A stretch of 64,000 nucleotides of DNA from an uncultured Pelagibacteraceae bacterium (GCA_902521615.1 CABYSJ010000007.1:1-64000), one strand, 5' to 3'; positions 8,692-17,238 are shown, counted from the first letter of the stretch. Notes: a model not told the origin generated them from the sequence alone. Program-made: numbers and translations.

Positions 8692-8963
8692 AAACCTCCT
8701 TTTTTTTAATTAATTAAAAAATTAATCGAGGCTTAAAATTATCTTTCTCTAATTATGATTTGTTGAAAAACAGTTTTGCAATTTAAAATATAAACAAATT
8801 CTTTGAAAAAAAAATTTGCAGAAAAAATCATACTAAAATTCTAAACAAAAATTTTGGTCAGTTAAAGACAATTTTACTGCAACCAGTAGTTGAATTAAAT
8901 TTGCATTATTATGCTCAATATGTTCAATTTAACTTTTAAATGAATCAAATGTTGGGAGATATA
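8692..8963. promoter_or_regulatory. Divergent control region, betaine operon versus betaine transporter
   Basis: About 270 very AT-rich bases separate two divergent units that both concern quaternary amines, so promoters for both should lie here. On the minus side there is a perfect AGGAGG six bases before the Rieske ATG. On the plus side GGGAG precedes the ATG at 8964. A small dyad ACTG-caac-CAGT lies near 8876-8887. I see no structure rich enough in G+C to be a glycine riboswitch and cannot match a SAM riboswitch by eye. No small gene is supported here. Confidence 0.5.
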
Positions 8964-9974
8964 ATGAAAATTAAAAGAATACTTCTTTCACTAGCTGTTG
9001 TGTTTGGTCTTACTTCTTTTGGAAGTGTTGCAAATGCAGCTTGTGGAAATATAACAATTGCTAATATGAACTGGGCTTCAGCAAACTTTATGGCTGAAGT
9101 TGACAAAATCATATTAGAAGAAGGTTATGGATGTAATGTTGAGCTTGTGCCTGGTGCAACTCAGCCAACTTTTGCATCTATGCAAGAAAAAGGTGAACCA
9201 GATGTAGCCCCAGAATTTTGGGCTAACGCTGCAATCATTGCTTTAAATAAAGCAATTGATGAAGGAAGAATGCACTCACTTAATAAAGCGCCGATAACTG
9301 GTTTGGGTGAAGGATGGTGGGTATTACCTCACACACTTAAAAAACATCCAGAGCTAACAACTGCTGAAGCAATTTTAGCAAGACCAGATCTGTTTCCTCA
9401 TCCAGAAGATCCATCAAAAGGTGGTTTTCATATTTGTCCTCCAGGTTGGAACTGTGAGCTAAGTAATAGAAATCTTTACAAAGCTTTTGACATGGAAGCA
9501 AAAGGTTGGGCTATTGTTGAAACAGGTTCTGCTGCAGGATTAGATGGTTCAATTGCTAAAGCTGCTGAGCGAGGTGAAAACTGGTTTGGTTACTATTGGT
9601 CACCAACAGCTATCATTGGTAAATATGATATGAGAGCTGTAGATATGGGAGCTTGGGGTGGAAAAGATAACTGGGATAAATGTATAGTTTTACCAGAACA
9701 AGAATGTGGAGACCCTAAAGCAACTTCATGGACAAAATCTGAAGTTTACACAATCGTAACTGACAATTTCAAAAATACAGCTGGAAGTGCTGGTATGGAA
9801 TACTTTAAGAAGAGAACATACCCAGGTCCAGTTATGAACGGTATGTTAGTTTGGATGGGTGAAAACCAAGCAGAAGGTGCTGATGCTGCAATTGAATTCC
9901 TAAAAACACAAGAAAGTGTTTGGAGTAAATGGGTTTCAAGTGATGCTGCAAAAAAAATCAAAAAAGCACTTTAA
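8964..9974 (+). CDS. ABC transporter substrate-binding protein, glycine betaine (ProX/OpuAC) type
   Basis: This periplasmic binding protein has 336 residues. The start at 8964 is chosen over the in-frame ATG at 8940 because it has a GGGAG site and leaves a normal signal peptide (basic MKIKR, hydrophobic core, cleavage after SVANA). The mature protein is rich in Trp and carries the ANMNWASANFMAEV opening of OpuAC-type proteins that bind quaternary ammonium compounds in an aromatic box. It is followed by a hairpin terminator and then its permease. It is divergent from the betaine catabolism operon, which supports glycine betaine or a related osmolyte as ligand. Confidence 0.85.
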   Translation: MKIKRILLSLAVVFGLTSFGSVANAACGNITIANMNWASANFMAEVDKIILEEGYGCNVELVPGATQPTFASMQEKGEPDVAPEFWANAAIIALNKAIDEGRMHSLNKAPITGLGEGWWVLPHTLKKHPELTTAEAILARPDLFPHPEDPSKGGFHICPPGWNCELSNRNLYKAFDMEAKGWAIVETGSAAGLDGSIAKAAERGENWFGYYWSPTAIIGKYDMRAVDMGAWGGKDNWDKCIVLPEQECGDPKATSWTKSEVYTIVTDNFKNTAGSAGMEYFKKRTYPGPVMNGMLVWMGENQAEGADAAIEFLKTQESVWSKWVSSDAAKKIKKAL

Positions 9975-9985
9975 TTAAAAATATT

Positions 9986-10011
9986 ATCAAACCCGCTTCG
10001 GCGGGTTTGAT
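9986..10011 (+). terminator. Strong hairpin between binding-protein and permease genes
   Basis: Eleven-base perfect stem (atcaaacccgc, loop ttcg, gcgggtttgat), by far the most GC-rich spot nearby, 11 bases after the binding-protein stop. No clean T-run follows (ttaaataaaa), so it may be a leaky terminator or an mRNA-stabilising hairpin. Either would keep the binding protein more abundant than the permease. Confidence 0.8.
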
Positions 10012-10023
10012 TAAATAAAAATT

Positions 10024-10911
10024 ATGGACTTCTTTAATAAAATTCCTGTAATGGATAGAACGGCTCTTAGGGAGCTGAAAAAGGGTATTGATTTAAGTTT
10101 TAAAGATTTTTCAAGAGCTTATGGAGATGGAATAGAAAGTTTTTTTGATCCACTACTATATTTTTTAATTTGGTTAGAAAAGTTATTAGTAAATAGTCCA
10201 TGGCCTTTAGTAATTGGTGTATTTGCTTTATTAGCTTGGATTGGATCAAGAAGTGTTAAACTTGTAATTGGTACAGTGGTTTGTTTCTTGGTAATTGGCT
10301 ACTTCGGAATGTGGAAAAATTGTATGGCTACAGTTGCTATAATTTCTGTTTCTACATTAGTTTGCATTGTTGTGGGTATTCCAATTGGAGTGTTAATGTC
10401 AAAATCAGCAAGAGCGGAAAAAGCAATTTTACCAGTTTTAGATATGATGCAAACTATTCCAAGCTTTGTATATTTAATTCCAATCATTATGCTTCTTGGC
10501 ATTGGTAAAGTGCCTGGTTTGCTTGCTGTATGTATTTATGCCCTCCCCCCTATTGTGAGATTAACAAATCTAGGGATTAGAGAGGTTGATAAGGAAACTT
10601 TAGAAGCTAGCGAAGCTTTTGGAGCAACACCAATGCAAAAATTAAGGTCAGTTCAAATCCCGCTTTCTTTACCAACAATTTTTGCTGGAATTAATCAGAC
10701 AATTATGATGGCTTTAGCCATGGTGGTAATTGCGTCTATGATAGGTGTAAAAGGCTTAGGAGTGCCTATTTTACAAGCTATTTCAAACCAATATTTAGCA
10801 CTCGGGATGATGAATGGTTTGGCGATTGTAGCATTGGCAATTATTTTTGATAGAGTTACTCAGCAGTACGGACAAAGAATTCAAAAGCACAGAGGTCAGC
10901 TAAAAAAGTAA
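10024..10911 (+). CDS. ABC transporter permease, ProW/OpuAB type
   Basis: The 295-residue inner-membrane permease has an N-terminal extension of about 50 residues, then several hydrophobic helices and the cytoplasmic EAA loop (EASEAFGATPMQKLRSVQIP, about residues 187-206) that contacts the ATPase. It belongs to the glycine betaine/proline importer family. It starts 12 bases after the hairpin and has no obvious ribosome-binding site. No ATPase gene follows, so the pump must borrow one; the TmoW-like protein encoded at 36640-37671 is a candidate. Confidence 0.88.
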   Translation: MDFFNKIPVMDRTALRELKKGIDLSFKDFSRAYGDGIESFFDPLLYFLIWLEKLLVNSPWPLVIGVFALLAWIGSRSVKLVIGTVVCFLVIGYFGMWKNCMATVAIISVSTLVCIVVGIPIGVLMSKSARAEKAILPVLDMMQTIPSFVYLIPIIMLLGIGKVPGLLAVCIYALPPIVRLTNLGIREVDKETLEASEAFGATPMQKLRSVQIPLSLPTIFAGINQTIMMALAMVVIASMIGVKGLGVPILQAISNQYLALGMMNGLAIVALAIIFDRVTQQYGQRIQKHRGQLKK

Positions 10912-10967
10912 ATTACTCTCAATCGAATTTTCTAGACTCATATCTCAAAATAAATAAAGATTTCATT

Positions 10968-11696
10968 ATGAATTTTTCATTGGAAATAGGTCCTAAAACT
11001 GAAGTTGATACAGTTCCAGCATTGTCAGACATATATATTACAATGCTACCTGGAGGTGATTACAGAGAGACTGCTGATAAAGCAGTAGAGCTTGTAAAAA
11101 AAGGATTTAACCCTGTGCCTCATTTTCCTGCTAGATCAATGCATGATGAAAAAGAACTTAAAGATTATGTTTCCAGATGCAAAGATGGAGGAGTAAAGCA
11201 AGCCTTGATTATTGGTGGTGGAAGAGAACCAACAGGTAAATTTGATAGTTCATTTCAACTTTTAGAGACAGGTTATTTTGAAAAAATGAAAATAGGAATT
11301 GCTGGACATCCAGAGGGGAGTCCTGATATATCCGATATAGATTTAGAAAAAGCTATGATTGATAAAAAGCCTTATGCTGACTACATCGTAACTCAATGGT
11401 TGCTAGATCCTCAGCCTATTATAGATTTTATTTCTAAGCAAAGCGTTCCAGTGCATGTGGGAATTACTGGGCCATTAAAAATATCTAGCTTAATTAAATT
11501 TGCTAATATTGTGGGGGCAAAAAATTCCTTAAACTTTCTTAAATCTAATTTTAGTAAGGCATTGGATTTATTGAAACCTAAAGACCCTAATGATTTAATT
11601 GGGAAAGTTAAATCGCATACTGATAACTTCCACATTTATACATTCGGCGGCTTGAAGGAAACTAACAAGTGGTTGAAGGAGAATAGTTATGTCTAA
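10968..11696 (+). CDS. Short methylenetetrahydrofolate reductase-like protein (MetF family)
   Basis: This 242-residue barrel resembles MetF: FSLEIGPKTE at the start in place of the usual SFEFFPPK, HFPARSMHDEKEL in the middle strand, GIAGHPEGSP matching GVAGYPEGHP, and a C-terminal FGGL. It lacks about 50 residues compared with typical MetF. It would interconvert 5,10-methylene-THF and 5-methyl-THF. Its stop overlaps the start of the DmdA-like gene by 8 bases. That suggests it re-oxidises the methyl-THF made by that demethylase, as metF does beside ligM-type O-demethylases. A housekeeping role in methionine synthesis is less likely from this context. Confidence 0.78.
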   Translation: MNFSLEIGPKTEVDTVPALSDIYITMLPGGDYRETADKAVELVKKGFNPVPHFPARSMHDEKELKDYVSRCKDGGVKQALIIGGGREPTGKFDSSFQLLETGYFEKMKIGIAGHPEGSPDISDIDLEKAMIDKKPYADYIVTQWLLDPQPIIDFISKQSVPVHVGITGPLKISSLIKFANIVGAKNSLNFLKSNFSKALDLLKPKDPNDLIGKVKSHTDNFHIYTFGGLKETNKWLKENSYV

Positions 11697-13047
11697 AGAA
11701 TTTGACTATACTAAAGTACAACATGTTACTTCTGTTGATCAATCAGACAGAGAAGTACCATATAATTTAAGACAAAGTGGGCCAACTAAAGTTGAATTAT
11801 TAATTTCAACAAGGGTGAGAAAATCACCTTATTGGCATTTATCAATGCAGGCAGGTTGTTGGAGAGCAACTGTATACAATCGAATTTATCACCCAAGAGG
11901 TTATGTAAAACCTGAAGATGGTGGAGCAATGGTCGAGTACGATGCAATCGTTAACCACGTAACAATGTGGAATGTAGCTGTTGAAAGACAAATAAGAGTT
12001 AAAGGTCCAGATGCAGAAAAATTTACTAACTACGTTATCACTAGAGATGCAACAAAAATTTCTCCTATGAGAGCAAGATATGTAATATTATGTAATGCTT
12101 ACGGTGGAGTTTTAAATGATCCAATTCTTTTAAGAATTTCAAAAGATGAATTTTGGTTTTCATTGTCAGATTCTGATATTGGAATGTATTTACAAGGTGT
12201 AAATGCAGATGGAAGATTTAATTGTACAATTGAAGAAATAGATGCATGTCCAGTACAAATTCAAGGTCCTAAATCAAAAGCTTTAATGCAAGATCTTTGT
12301 GGTGACCAAGTTGATTTTGATAATATGCCTTTCTATGGGTTAGCAGAAGCAACAGTTGGGGGAAGAAGTTGTATAATTTCTCAATCTGGTTTTTCAGGAG
12401 AAGCTGGTTATGAGATATATTTAAGAAATGCAACTTTATATGCTGAAGATATGTGGAATGCAGTATTAGATGCAGGAAAAAAACATAAATTGATGGTTAT
12501 TGCGCCTGCACACCATAGAAGAATACAAGCAGGTATTCTTTCTTGGGGACAAGACATGGACCAACAACATAACCCTTTTCAATGTAATTTAGGTTATCAA
12601 GTTTCATTATCTGGTAAAGGTGAATGGAATAAAAAAGCTGATTATGTTGGTAAAGCTGCTTTGGAGAAAATGGGAGCAGACATAAAAGCTGGAAAAAAAC
12701 CCTATAAACTTCAATTAGTTGGAATGGAGTTAGGTGGTAAACCAATTGACGATTATGCGCCAGACTTTTGGCTAGTATCACCAGAAAATGGTGGAGATCC
12801 AGTTGGATTTCTTACCTCGCCATGGTGGCATCCAGAGAAGAAGACCAATATTGCTATGGGATACGTTCCGTTTGATGGAACTTTAAACCCTAATGGATTT
12901 CCAAAAAATAGAGTTGGAACTAAGTTTAAAGTTCATCTTCCAGAAAAATACTCAGATACTCCAGGAACACCTGTAGATGCTGTAGTTGTGGATATTCCGT
13001 TCAAAGAATCTTTCAACGCAAATACTAGAGAGGTTGTAAAGGGCTAA
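11689..13047 (+). CDS. DmdA-like THF-dependent demethylase of unknown substrate (GcvT family)
   Basis: This 452-residue protein is closest in pattern to DMSP demethylase DmdA: WNVAVERQ at 94-101, GVLNDPILLRI at 140-150, SDSDI at 160-164, IQGPKSKALM at 191-200, and the RI..ILSWG.D.D...NPF.C block at 278-299. It differs clearly from canonical Pelagibacter DmdA. It is about 80 residues longer, with insertions near both ends, and has the GcvT-like SGFSGEAGYE (233-242) where DmdA has SGWSKQGGYE. It should move a methyl group from a small substrate to THF. The start has a GAAGGAG site and overlaps metF. The betaine-type transporter just upstream suggests a quaternary amine or sulfonium substrate. 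Confidence 0.75.
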   Translation: MSKEFDYTKVQHVTSVDQSDREVPYNLRQSGPTKVELLISTRVRKSPYWHLSMQAGCWRATVYNRIYHPRGYVKPEDGGAMVEYDAIVNHVTMWNVAVERQIRVKGPDAEKFTNYVITRDATKISPMRARYVILCNAYGGVLNDPILLRISKDEFWFSLSDSDIGMYLQGVNADGRFNCTIEEIDACPVQIQGPKSKALMQDLCGDQVDFDNMPFYGLAEATVGGRSCIISQSGFSGEAGYEIYLRNATLYAEDMWNAVLDAGKKHKLMVIAPAHHRRIQAGILSWGQDMDQQHNPFQCNLGYQVSLSGKGEWNKKADYVGKAALEKMGADIKAGKKPYKLQLVGMELGGKPIDDYAPDFWLVSPENGGDPVGFLTSPWWHPEKKTNIAMGYVPFDGTLNPNGFPKNRVGTKFKVHLPEKYSDTPGTPVDAVVVDIPFKESFNANTREVVKG

Positions 13048-13055
13048 AATTTAAT

Positions 13056-13083
13056 AAGGGGAGTTAATTTAAGCTCCCCTTTT
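13056..13083 (+). terminator. Rho-independent terminator
   Basis: Perfect 8-base stem aaggggag / ctcccctt (13056-13063 and 13074-13081) with a ten-base loop and a short T-run, 9 bases after the stop of the DmdA-like gene. It closes the transporter-metF-demethylase unit. Confidence 0.82.
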
Positions 13084-13091
13084 CAATTTTA

Positions 13092-13202
13092 ATGACTAAA
13101 AGTTTTCTAATAGCAGTTTGCATTATCATCGCTATTGCTTTAATAATATTTCCATTAATTGTTTCATATAAAGCTCAAAATAATAAAAATAAAAAAAATT
13201 AA
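13092..13202 (+). CDS. Small single-span membrane protein (36 aa)
   Basis: A 36-residue frame begins MTKSF, continues with about 22 hydrophobic residues (a single membrane helix) and ends in a basic Asn/Lys tail. Its TAA overlaps the ATG of the next membrane-protein gene by one base (TAATG), which supports translation and coupling. No family is recognised. The missing ribosome-binding site and the short length keep confidence moderate. Confidence 0.5.
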   Translation: MTKSFLIAVCIIIAIALIIFPLIVSYKAQNNKNKKN

Positions 13203-13747
13203 TGTTTGCTGAATTTTTAAATATAATTTTTAAGTCAATAAAATTAGACAAAACTCTTTATTCGGATAATAAAAATTTTGGAGAAGCATCAATATACTTT
13301 GCTGGGATTATAATGATACTGGATGGTATCGCTGGAGCAGTAGCGGCAAATACTATAATTAAAACTGCTATCGCGATGTCTGGACTAACTGCGATAATTA
13401 CTTGGCTTACATGGGCAATTTTTATTTTTGTTATTGGAGTTAAATTATTTCCTGATAAACAAACCAAAGTTTCTTTCAAAAAAGTTTTAACGGCAGTTGG
13501 TTTTGCGCATGCGCCAGGTTTGCTAAGATTTTTTGCTGTAACACCAGATTTAATGATACCAATAATTTTTCTTACCCAGTTTTGGATTTTTGCAGGTTTA
13601 ATAATTTCAACTAAACAAGTATTGAGTTTAAAATCTAATTTTAAATCCTTTGGAATAATACTTTTATCATTTTTAATTATTGCTTTTTTATCTATCTCAT
13701 TTGTTATGAGCAGAATGAATATGCTTCCTGTTAGTCAAATTAGTTAA
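13202..13747 (+). CDS. Yip1-domain-like integral membrane protein
   Basis: The 181-residue protein has about five hydrophobic segments, with a short acidic/basic N-terminal part. The arrangement (helix pair, loop with FKKVLTAVGFAHAPGLLRF, then three helices) fits the YIP1 family of bacterial membrane proteins, in which the A-H-A-P motif is common. Function is unknown. It follows the 36-residue membrane protein with a TAATG overlap. Its stop shares a TTAA with the stop of the convergent zinc-ribbon gene. Confidence 0.68.
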   Translation: MFAEFLNIIFKSIKLDKTLYSDNKNFGEASIYFAGIIMILDGIAGAVAANTIIKTAIAMSGLTAIITWLTWAIFIFVIGVKLFPDKQTKVSFKKVLTAVGFAHAPGLLRFFAVTPDLMIPIIFLTQFWIFAGLIISTKQVLSLKSNFKSFGIILLSFLIIAFLSISFVMSRMNMLPVSQIS

Positions 13748-13911
13748 AGTGGAAAAATAGTTTTTGATAATCTACAAGATTCACATAGTTTAAATCCAGT
13801 AAGTATCAAATTTTGAGTAACACTTTCGTCCTCCTGTTTGCATTCGTCACAAATATTATTTAATTCTTCGGTATCTACCTTAAAGTTTTTATCTTCAGTT
13901 TCATCAATCAT
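13744..13911 (-). CDS. Small zinc-ribbon protein (55 aa)
   Basis: A 55-residue acidic frame contains two CxxC pairs (C21/C24 in ICDEC and C43/C46 in LCESC), a classic four-cysteine zinc-binding layout. Its ATG lies 8 bases inside the end of the DUF3726-type gene, so the two are probably co-translated. Its stop shares TTAA with the convergent membrane-protein gene. It could be an accessory to the DUF3726/large unknown pair upstream. No named family is recognised. Confidence 0.62.
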   Translation of the reverse strand: MIDETEDKNFKVDTEELNNICDECKQEDESVTQNLILTGFKLCESCRLSKTIFPL

Positions 13912-14512
13912 TATCTGTTAAACCAGCACCTGCTGCACCCTCTTTTAAACTATCACTTTCTTCAACAAAAGTATCTTCAGATAACTTGTATAAATTATTC
14001 CATTCATCATCTGTAAAATTGTCTTCATTTTCAAGTAGATTAACCTCAATTGCATTCGCTATCTTCGGAAATTCTTGATTGATAAAATTTGAACTAATAT
14101 TTACATTTAAATTTAGTAAAATTTTGTTTTCGTCTATTTTCACATGGATTTTTTTTCCAATAATTTCTGATGAACGACTTACAAAGGAAATGAAAATAAT
14201 TGGATAAGCAACATTTTTAAATTCAATTTTTTTTAAATTTTCTAAAACATTTATTTGATCTAAAAAACTTACTCCTAAATTAATTGGACAATAAGGGTTT
14301 GATGAAGAGTTATTTTCACTAATTAAATTTAAATTTTCAAATTTGGTTTTATTTTTTTTACTAAAATATTCATTAATATGCTTAATACCCGGTAAACCAA
14401 ACAGCTCTAACAACCTTATACCTTTTGCAGTTTCCTCAGAAACTCCCCAAGAATATCCTGCTGCTTTTGATGCTCTTTTTACAGTAGTTTCAATTTCACT
14501 CAGTGATTTCAT
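13904..14512 (-). CDS. DUF3726-type protein
   Basis: The 202-residue protein begins SLSEIETTVKRASKAAGYSWG, followed by SEETAKGIRLLE. This opening is what I recall of the DUF3726 family of marine and alphaproteobacterial proteins. The remainder alternates short strands with Asn/Lys-rich loops and ends in an acidic, Gly/Ala-rich tail. No catalytic motif is visible. It starts 2 bases after the 553-residue unknown gene, suggesting a two-protein unit with it, plus the small zinc-ribbon protein. Confidence 0.65.
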   Translation of the reverse strand: MKSLSEIETTVKRASKAAGYSWGVSEETAKGIRLLELFGLPGIKHINEYFSKKNKTKFENLNLISENNSSSNPYCPINLGVSFLDQINVLENLKKIEFKNVAYPIIFISFVSRSSEIIGKKIHVKIDENKILLNLNVNISSNFINQEFPKIANAIEVNLLENEDNFTDDEWNNLYKLSEDTFVEESDSLKEGAAGAGLTDND

Positions 14513-14514
14513 TA

Positions 14515-16176
14515 TTAAATATTGGTTTTATATACCCACTGCTCATCATAATTTTTTAGCTCATTTGGAAGTGGAGCTCCTTGGAACATACAAATTCTTA
14601 ACCATTTGTCAGATCGTGGATCAAATTTTAATGCCCCAAAAAAAGATAATTTCAATCTAAGCATATCAATTGGCATTAAATCTTTACCAATTGTATTATC
14701 TTGTATTTCTGAATAAGGAAATTTTTCCACAATGAACGCTCTCCTTACAACATGTCTTAATTCAGAATTTGAAGTTAAAAACTCAGCAATAGTTAAACTA
14801 TTTTTTGAGACTAATAATTTGTCATAAAGTTTTTTTATGTCTCTCGCTATTGCTAAAGGCTGTTCTAGTTCAGATCCATGCTCTTCAAAACGATCAGCCA
14901 ATCTAGGCTCTTCTTTATTTTTTGAAATAAACCAAAAATTTTTATTATTTTCTTTTTCCTCAAAATTAATATCTAGAATATTAGGATACTTTGCTTCGAT
15001 GATATTCCGTAATTCTTCAACTTTTCTATATGTTGGAATATTAAAATATTTTTCTTCATCTGAGCTCATTTCTTTTACTAAAGGATTTACAATATTGTTA
15101 TATGGTTCCATCATTATTGAAACAATGTATTCAATACATTCCTCACAAGTATTATCCTCTAACCATTGATATATTATATTAAAAGGATATTCGGTCTCAA
15201 AATTAAAATCTTTATCTATAAAATTTAAGAATTTTTCAACATCCTTTAATAACGAAGAAATTTTTTTTTGTTGATATTCACTATCAGTATTCCAACTTGT
15301 AATGTTTCTTAATGACTTTTTAACACAATATATAAACAAATTTCTATCTTGACTTTTTACATCTTTAATTTCTCTAATTTTTTTAAGTGCCCTTTCTCTA
15401 CTTAAAATCCAATTATTTAGTAGAGTTGGGTGATTAACTATAAAAGGAGCCATACCTAGGCCTGTGGAATTACCAATTCCCAAGTTTTTACAAATATTAT
15501 CATCTAGCTTAACAGCTGTTTTTGGATTTTTATGATAAGCAACATGATTAACTTGATCAAAAGTAAATTGTCTTACCAAATAAACCAACATCATTTCTAA
15601 TCTAAATGGACCATTAATTTCTTCACGATTTTTTATTCTAAACCGATCTGCAAGACCAAATTTACCCGAGCCATATACTGCTGTAGTCCTATATAAATAG
15701 CCTACTTTTGATAATAAGTTTAAATCTGGTTGCTGACCTTTGCTCAAACTTTCAACTACGTGATTATAAATTCTTACTGATTTGTTTGCTCTAGATAAAG
15801 TTAATTCTTTATAAGAAAGTCTACCAACCTCTTGTTTTGGAACTTCATTTTTTAATCTTTCAATATCTTTTTTTGTAGGAACTCCATCATGTAATGTAAA
15901 AGCTGCATCCCATTTTGTAGCGATAACTCTATCTGATCTTTCTTCATCTTTGATCTTATTTGCAAAACAAATTAAAGAATAAACTCTTTTACTTTTTTTA
16001 AATGAATAAACAGCTTCTCCAATACCATTTTCATTTAAATTAAATAAATCTCTTTTATATTCCCATTCTTTAAATTCATTAAGGAAACTTCTTAAAAAAG
16101 ATAATTTTGATTGATGAAAAGATCCTAGCCTTGATAATTTCATTATCTTGTTTGGGTCTCTTAATTCAACTTTCAT
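14515..16176 (-). CDS. Conserved protein of unknown function (553 aa)
   Basis: I do not recognise this 553-residue protein. It is mostly charged and helical and has no signal peptide or membrane segment. It contains a W-D-A-A-F-T-L-H-D-G-V segment near residue 90, a YRTTAVYGSGKFGLADR stretch near 162-178 and two cysteines in NTCEEC near 346-351. It lies 2 bases from both neighbours: an M19 dipeptidase upstream and the DUF3726-type protein downstream. The tight linkage suggests a shared but unknown pathway, perhaps processing a small amino-acid-derived compound. Confidence 0.6.
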   Translation of the reverse strand: MKVELRDPNKIMKLSRLGSFHQSKLSFLRSFLNEFKEWEYKRDLFNLNENGIGEAVYSFKKSKRVYSLICFANKIKDEERSDRVIATKWDAAFTLHDGVPTKKDIERLKNEVPKQEVGRLSYKELTLSRANKSVRIYNHVVESLSKGQQPDLNLLSKVGYLYRTTAVYGSGKFGLADRFRIKNREEINGPFRLEMMLVYLVRQFTFDQVNHVAYHKNPKTAVKLDDNICKNLGIGNSTGLGMAPFIVNHPTLLNNWILSRERALKKIREIKDVKSQDRNLFIYCVKKSLRNITSWNTDSEYQQKKISSLLKDVEKFLNFIDKDFNFETEYPFNIIYQWLEDNTCEECIEYIVSIMMEPYNNIVNPLVKEMSSDEEKYFNIPTYRKVEELRNIIEAKYPNILDINFEEKENNKNFWFISKNKEEPRLADRFEEHGSELEQPLAIARDIKKLYDKLLVSKNSLTIAEFLTSNSELRHVVRRAFIVEKFPYSEIQDNTIGKDLMPIDMLRLKLSFFGALKFDPRSDKWLRICMFQGAPLPNELKNYDEQWVYKTNI

Positions 16177-16178
16177 AA

Positions 16179-17144
16179 TTAAATTGATTTATAAAAATTG
16201 TACCAGTTATTTCCAAGTATTCCATGTGTCTCGGTATCTGAAAAACCTACTTTTTTAAGACCTTTTTCAATATTGGTGAAGCCTCTTGCATCAAGAAACC
16301 AATCGGGTTGTTTTGGAAAACCTGGTTTTTTTTTTGAGCCTTCACCAAAATTTTTACTTTTAGACCAAGAACCATTTCTCATCCATTCAACAACTGTGTC
16401 TGGATGATCTAAACAAAGATCAGATCCTATTCCAATTTTGGTTACATCCATTATTTCAGCTGTTTTTGCCACCATTTGACAAAAACTATCTAGAGTACAA
16501 TTTGTGTTATCTTTTAAGTGATGAGGATATAATGATAGCCCTAACATACCACCATTTTCACTTAAAATTTTTAATAATTCTGAAGATTTGTTTCTTTTAG
16601 CTGGATGCCAAAAAGAAGGATTGGCATGAGTAATTGCTATTGGTTTTTCACTGAATTCGATTGCATCTAGAGTACTTTTTTCTGCAGAATGTGACATGTC
16701 AACGACGAGACCAACTCTATTCATTTCTCTTATAACCTCACGTCCAAAATTGGTAACTCCACTATCTACTTTTTCATAACAACCTGTTGCTAGCAAAGAC
16801 TGGTTATTATAAGTAAGCTGCATAAATCTGCATCCTAATTGATGAACCTTTTCAACAAGATTTATGTCATCTTCAATTGGTGAACAGTTTTGAAAACCAA
16901 AAAATATTGCAGTTTTGTTTTCTTTATTAGCTTTATCAATATCTTGGAAATTCTTGCCAAGAAAAATTAAATCAGAATTTTCTTTAAATAATTTTTTCCA
17001 TTTTTTAATTTCAAGTTGTAATTCATCAAAATCTTCATGGTATACAATGGTAACATGTACAGCATCTAATCCGGCAGATCTATTGATCTCAAAGATTTTC
17101 CTAGACCAATTACAATATTGAAGATTATCGATTTTATAATTCAT
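16179..17144 (-). CDS. Membrane dipeptidase-like amidohydrolase (peptidase M19)
   Basis: The 321-residue protein belongs to the renal dipeptidase family: GFQNC with an upstream strand, LTYNNQSLLATGCYE (similar to LTHNxxNxxadgc), VVDMSHSAEKSTLDAI for the DxSH metal motif, ITHANPSF for the ITHS(N) motif, and GIGSDLCLDH for the GSDFDG position. It would hydrolyse dipeptides or related amides at a zinc pair. The usual N-terminal HxD is replaced by the sequence around AVHVTIVYHED, as in proteobacterial M19 variants. I chose the ATG at 17144; an upstream TTG at 17165 is possible. It leads the minus-strand unit with the unknown pair. Confidence 0.8.
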   Translation of the reverse strand: MNYKIDNLQYCNWSRKIFEINRSAGLDAVHVTIVYHEDFDELQLEIKKWKKLFKENSDLIFLGKNFQDIDKANKENKTAIFFGFQNCSPIEDDINLVEKVHQLGCRFMQLTYNNQSLLATGCYEKVDSGVTNFGREVIREMNRVGLVVDMSHSAEKSTLDAIEFSEKPIAITHANPSFWHPAKRNKSSELLKILSENGGMLGLSLYPHHLKDNTNCTLDSFCQMVAKTAEIMDVTKIGIGSDLCLDHPDTVVEWMRNGSWSKSKNFGEGSKKKPGFPKQPDWFLDARGFTNIEKGLKKVGFSDTETHGILGNNWYNFYKSI

Positions 17145-17238
17145 AGTATGCTTAACTTTAATCAATATGTATTTTAAATACTATTAATTTTATTGAAATT
17201 TTAAGTTAATTTTGAAATAAACAGATTGATCAATTTTC

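Noticed and set aside
8692-8963. Possible SAM or glycine riboswitch in the leader of the betaine operon
   Set aside because: SAR11 genomes are known for such elements, but I could not match a consensus core or a G+C-rich pseudoknot by eye. A covariance-model search would decide.
11689-13047. Canonical DMSP demethylase dmdA
   Set aside because: Many blocks match DmdA, but the protein is about 80 residues longer and differs at the SGWSKQGGYE motif, so the name was not assigned.
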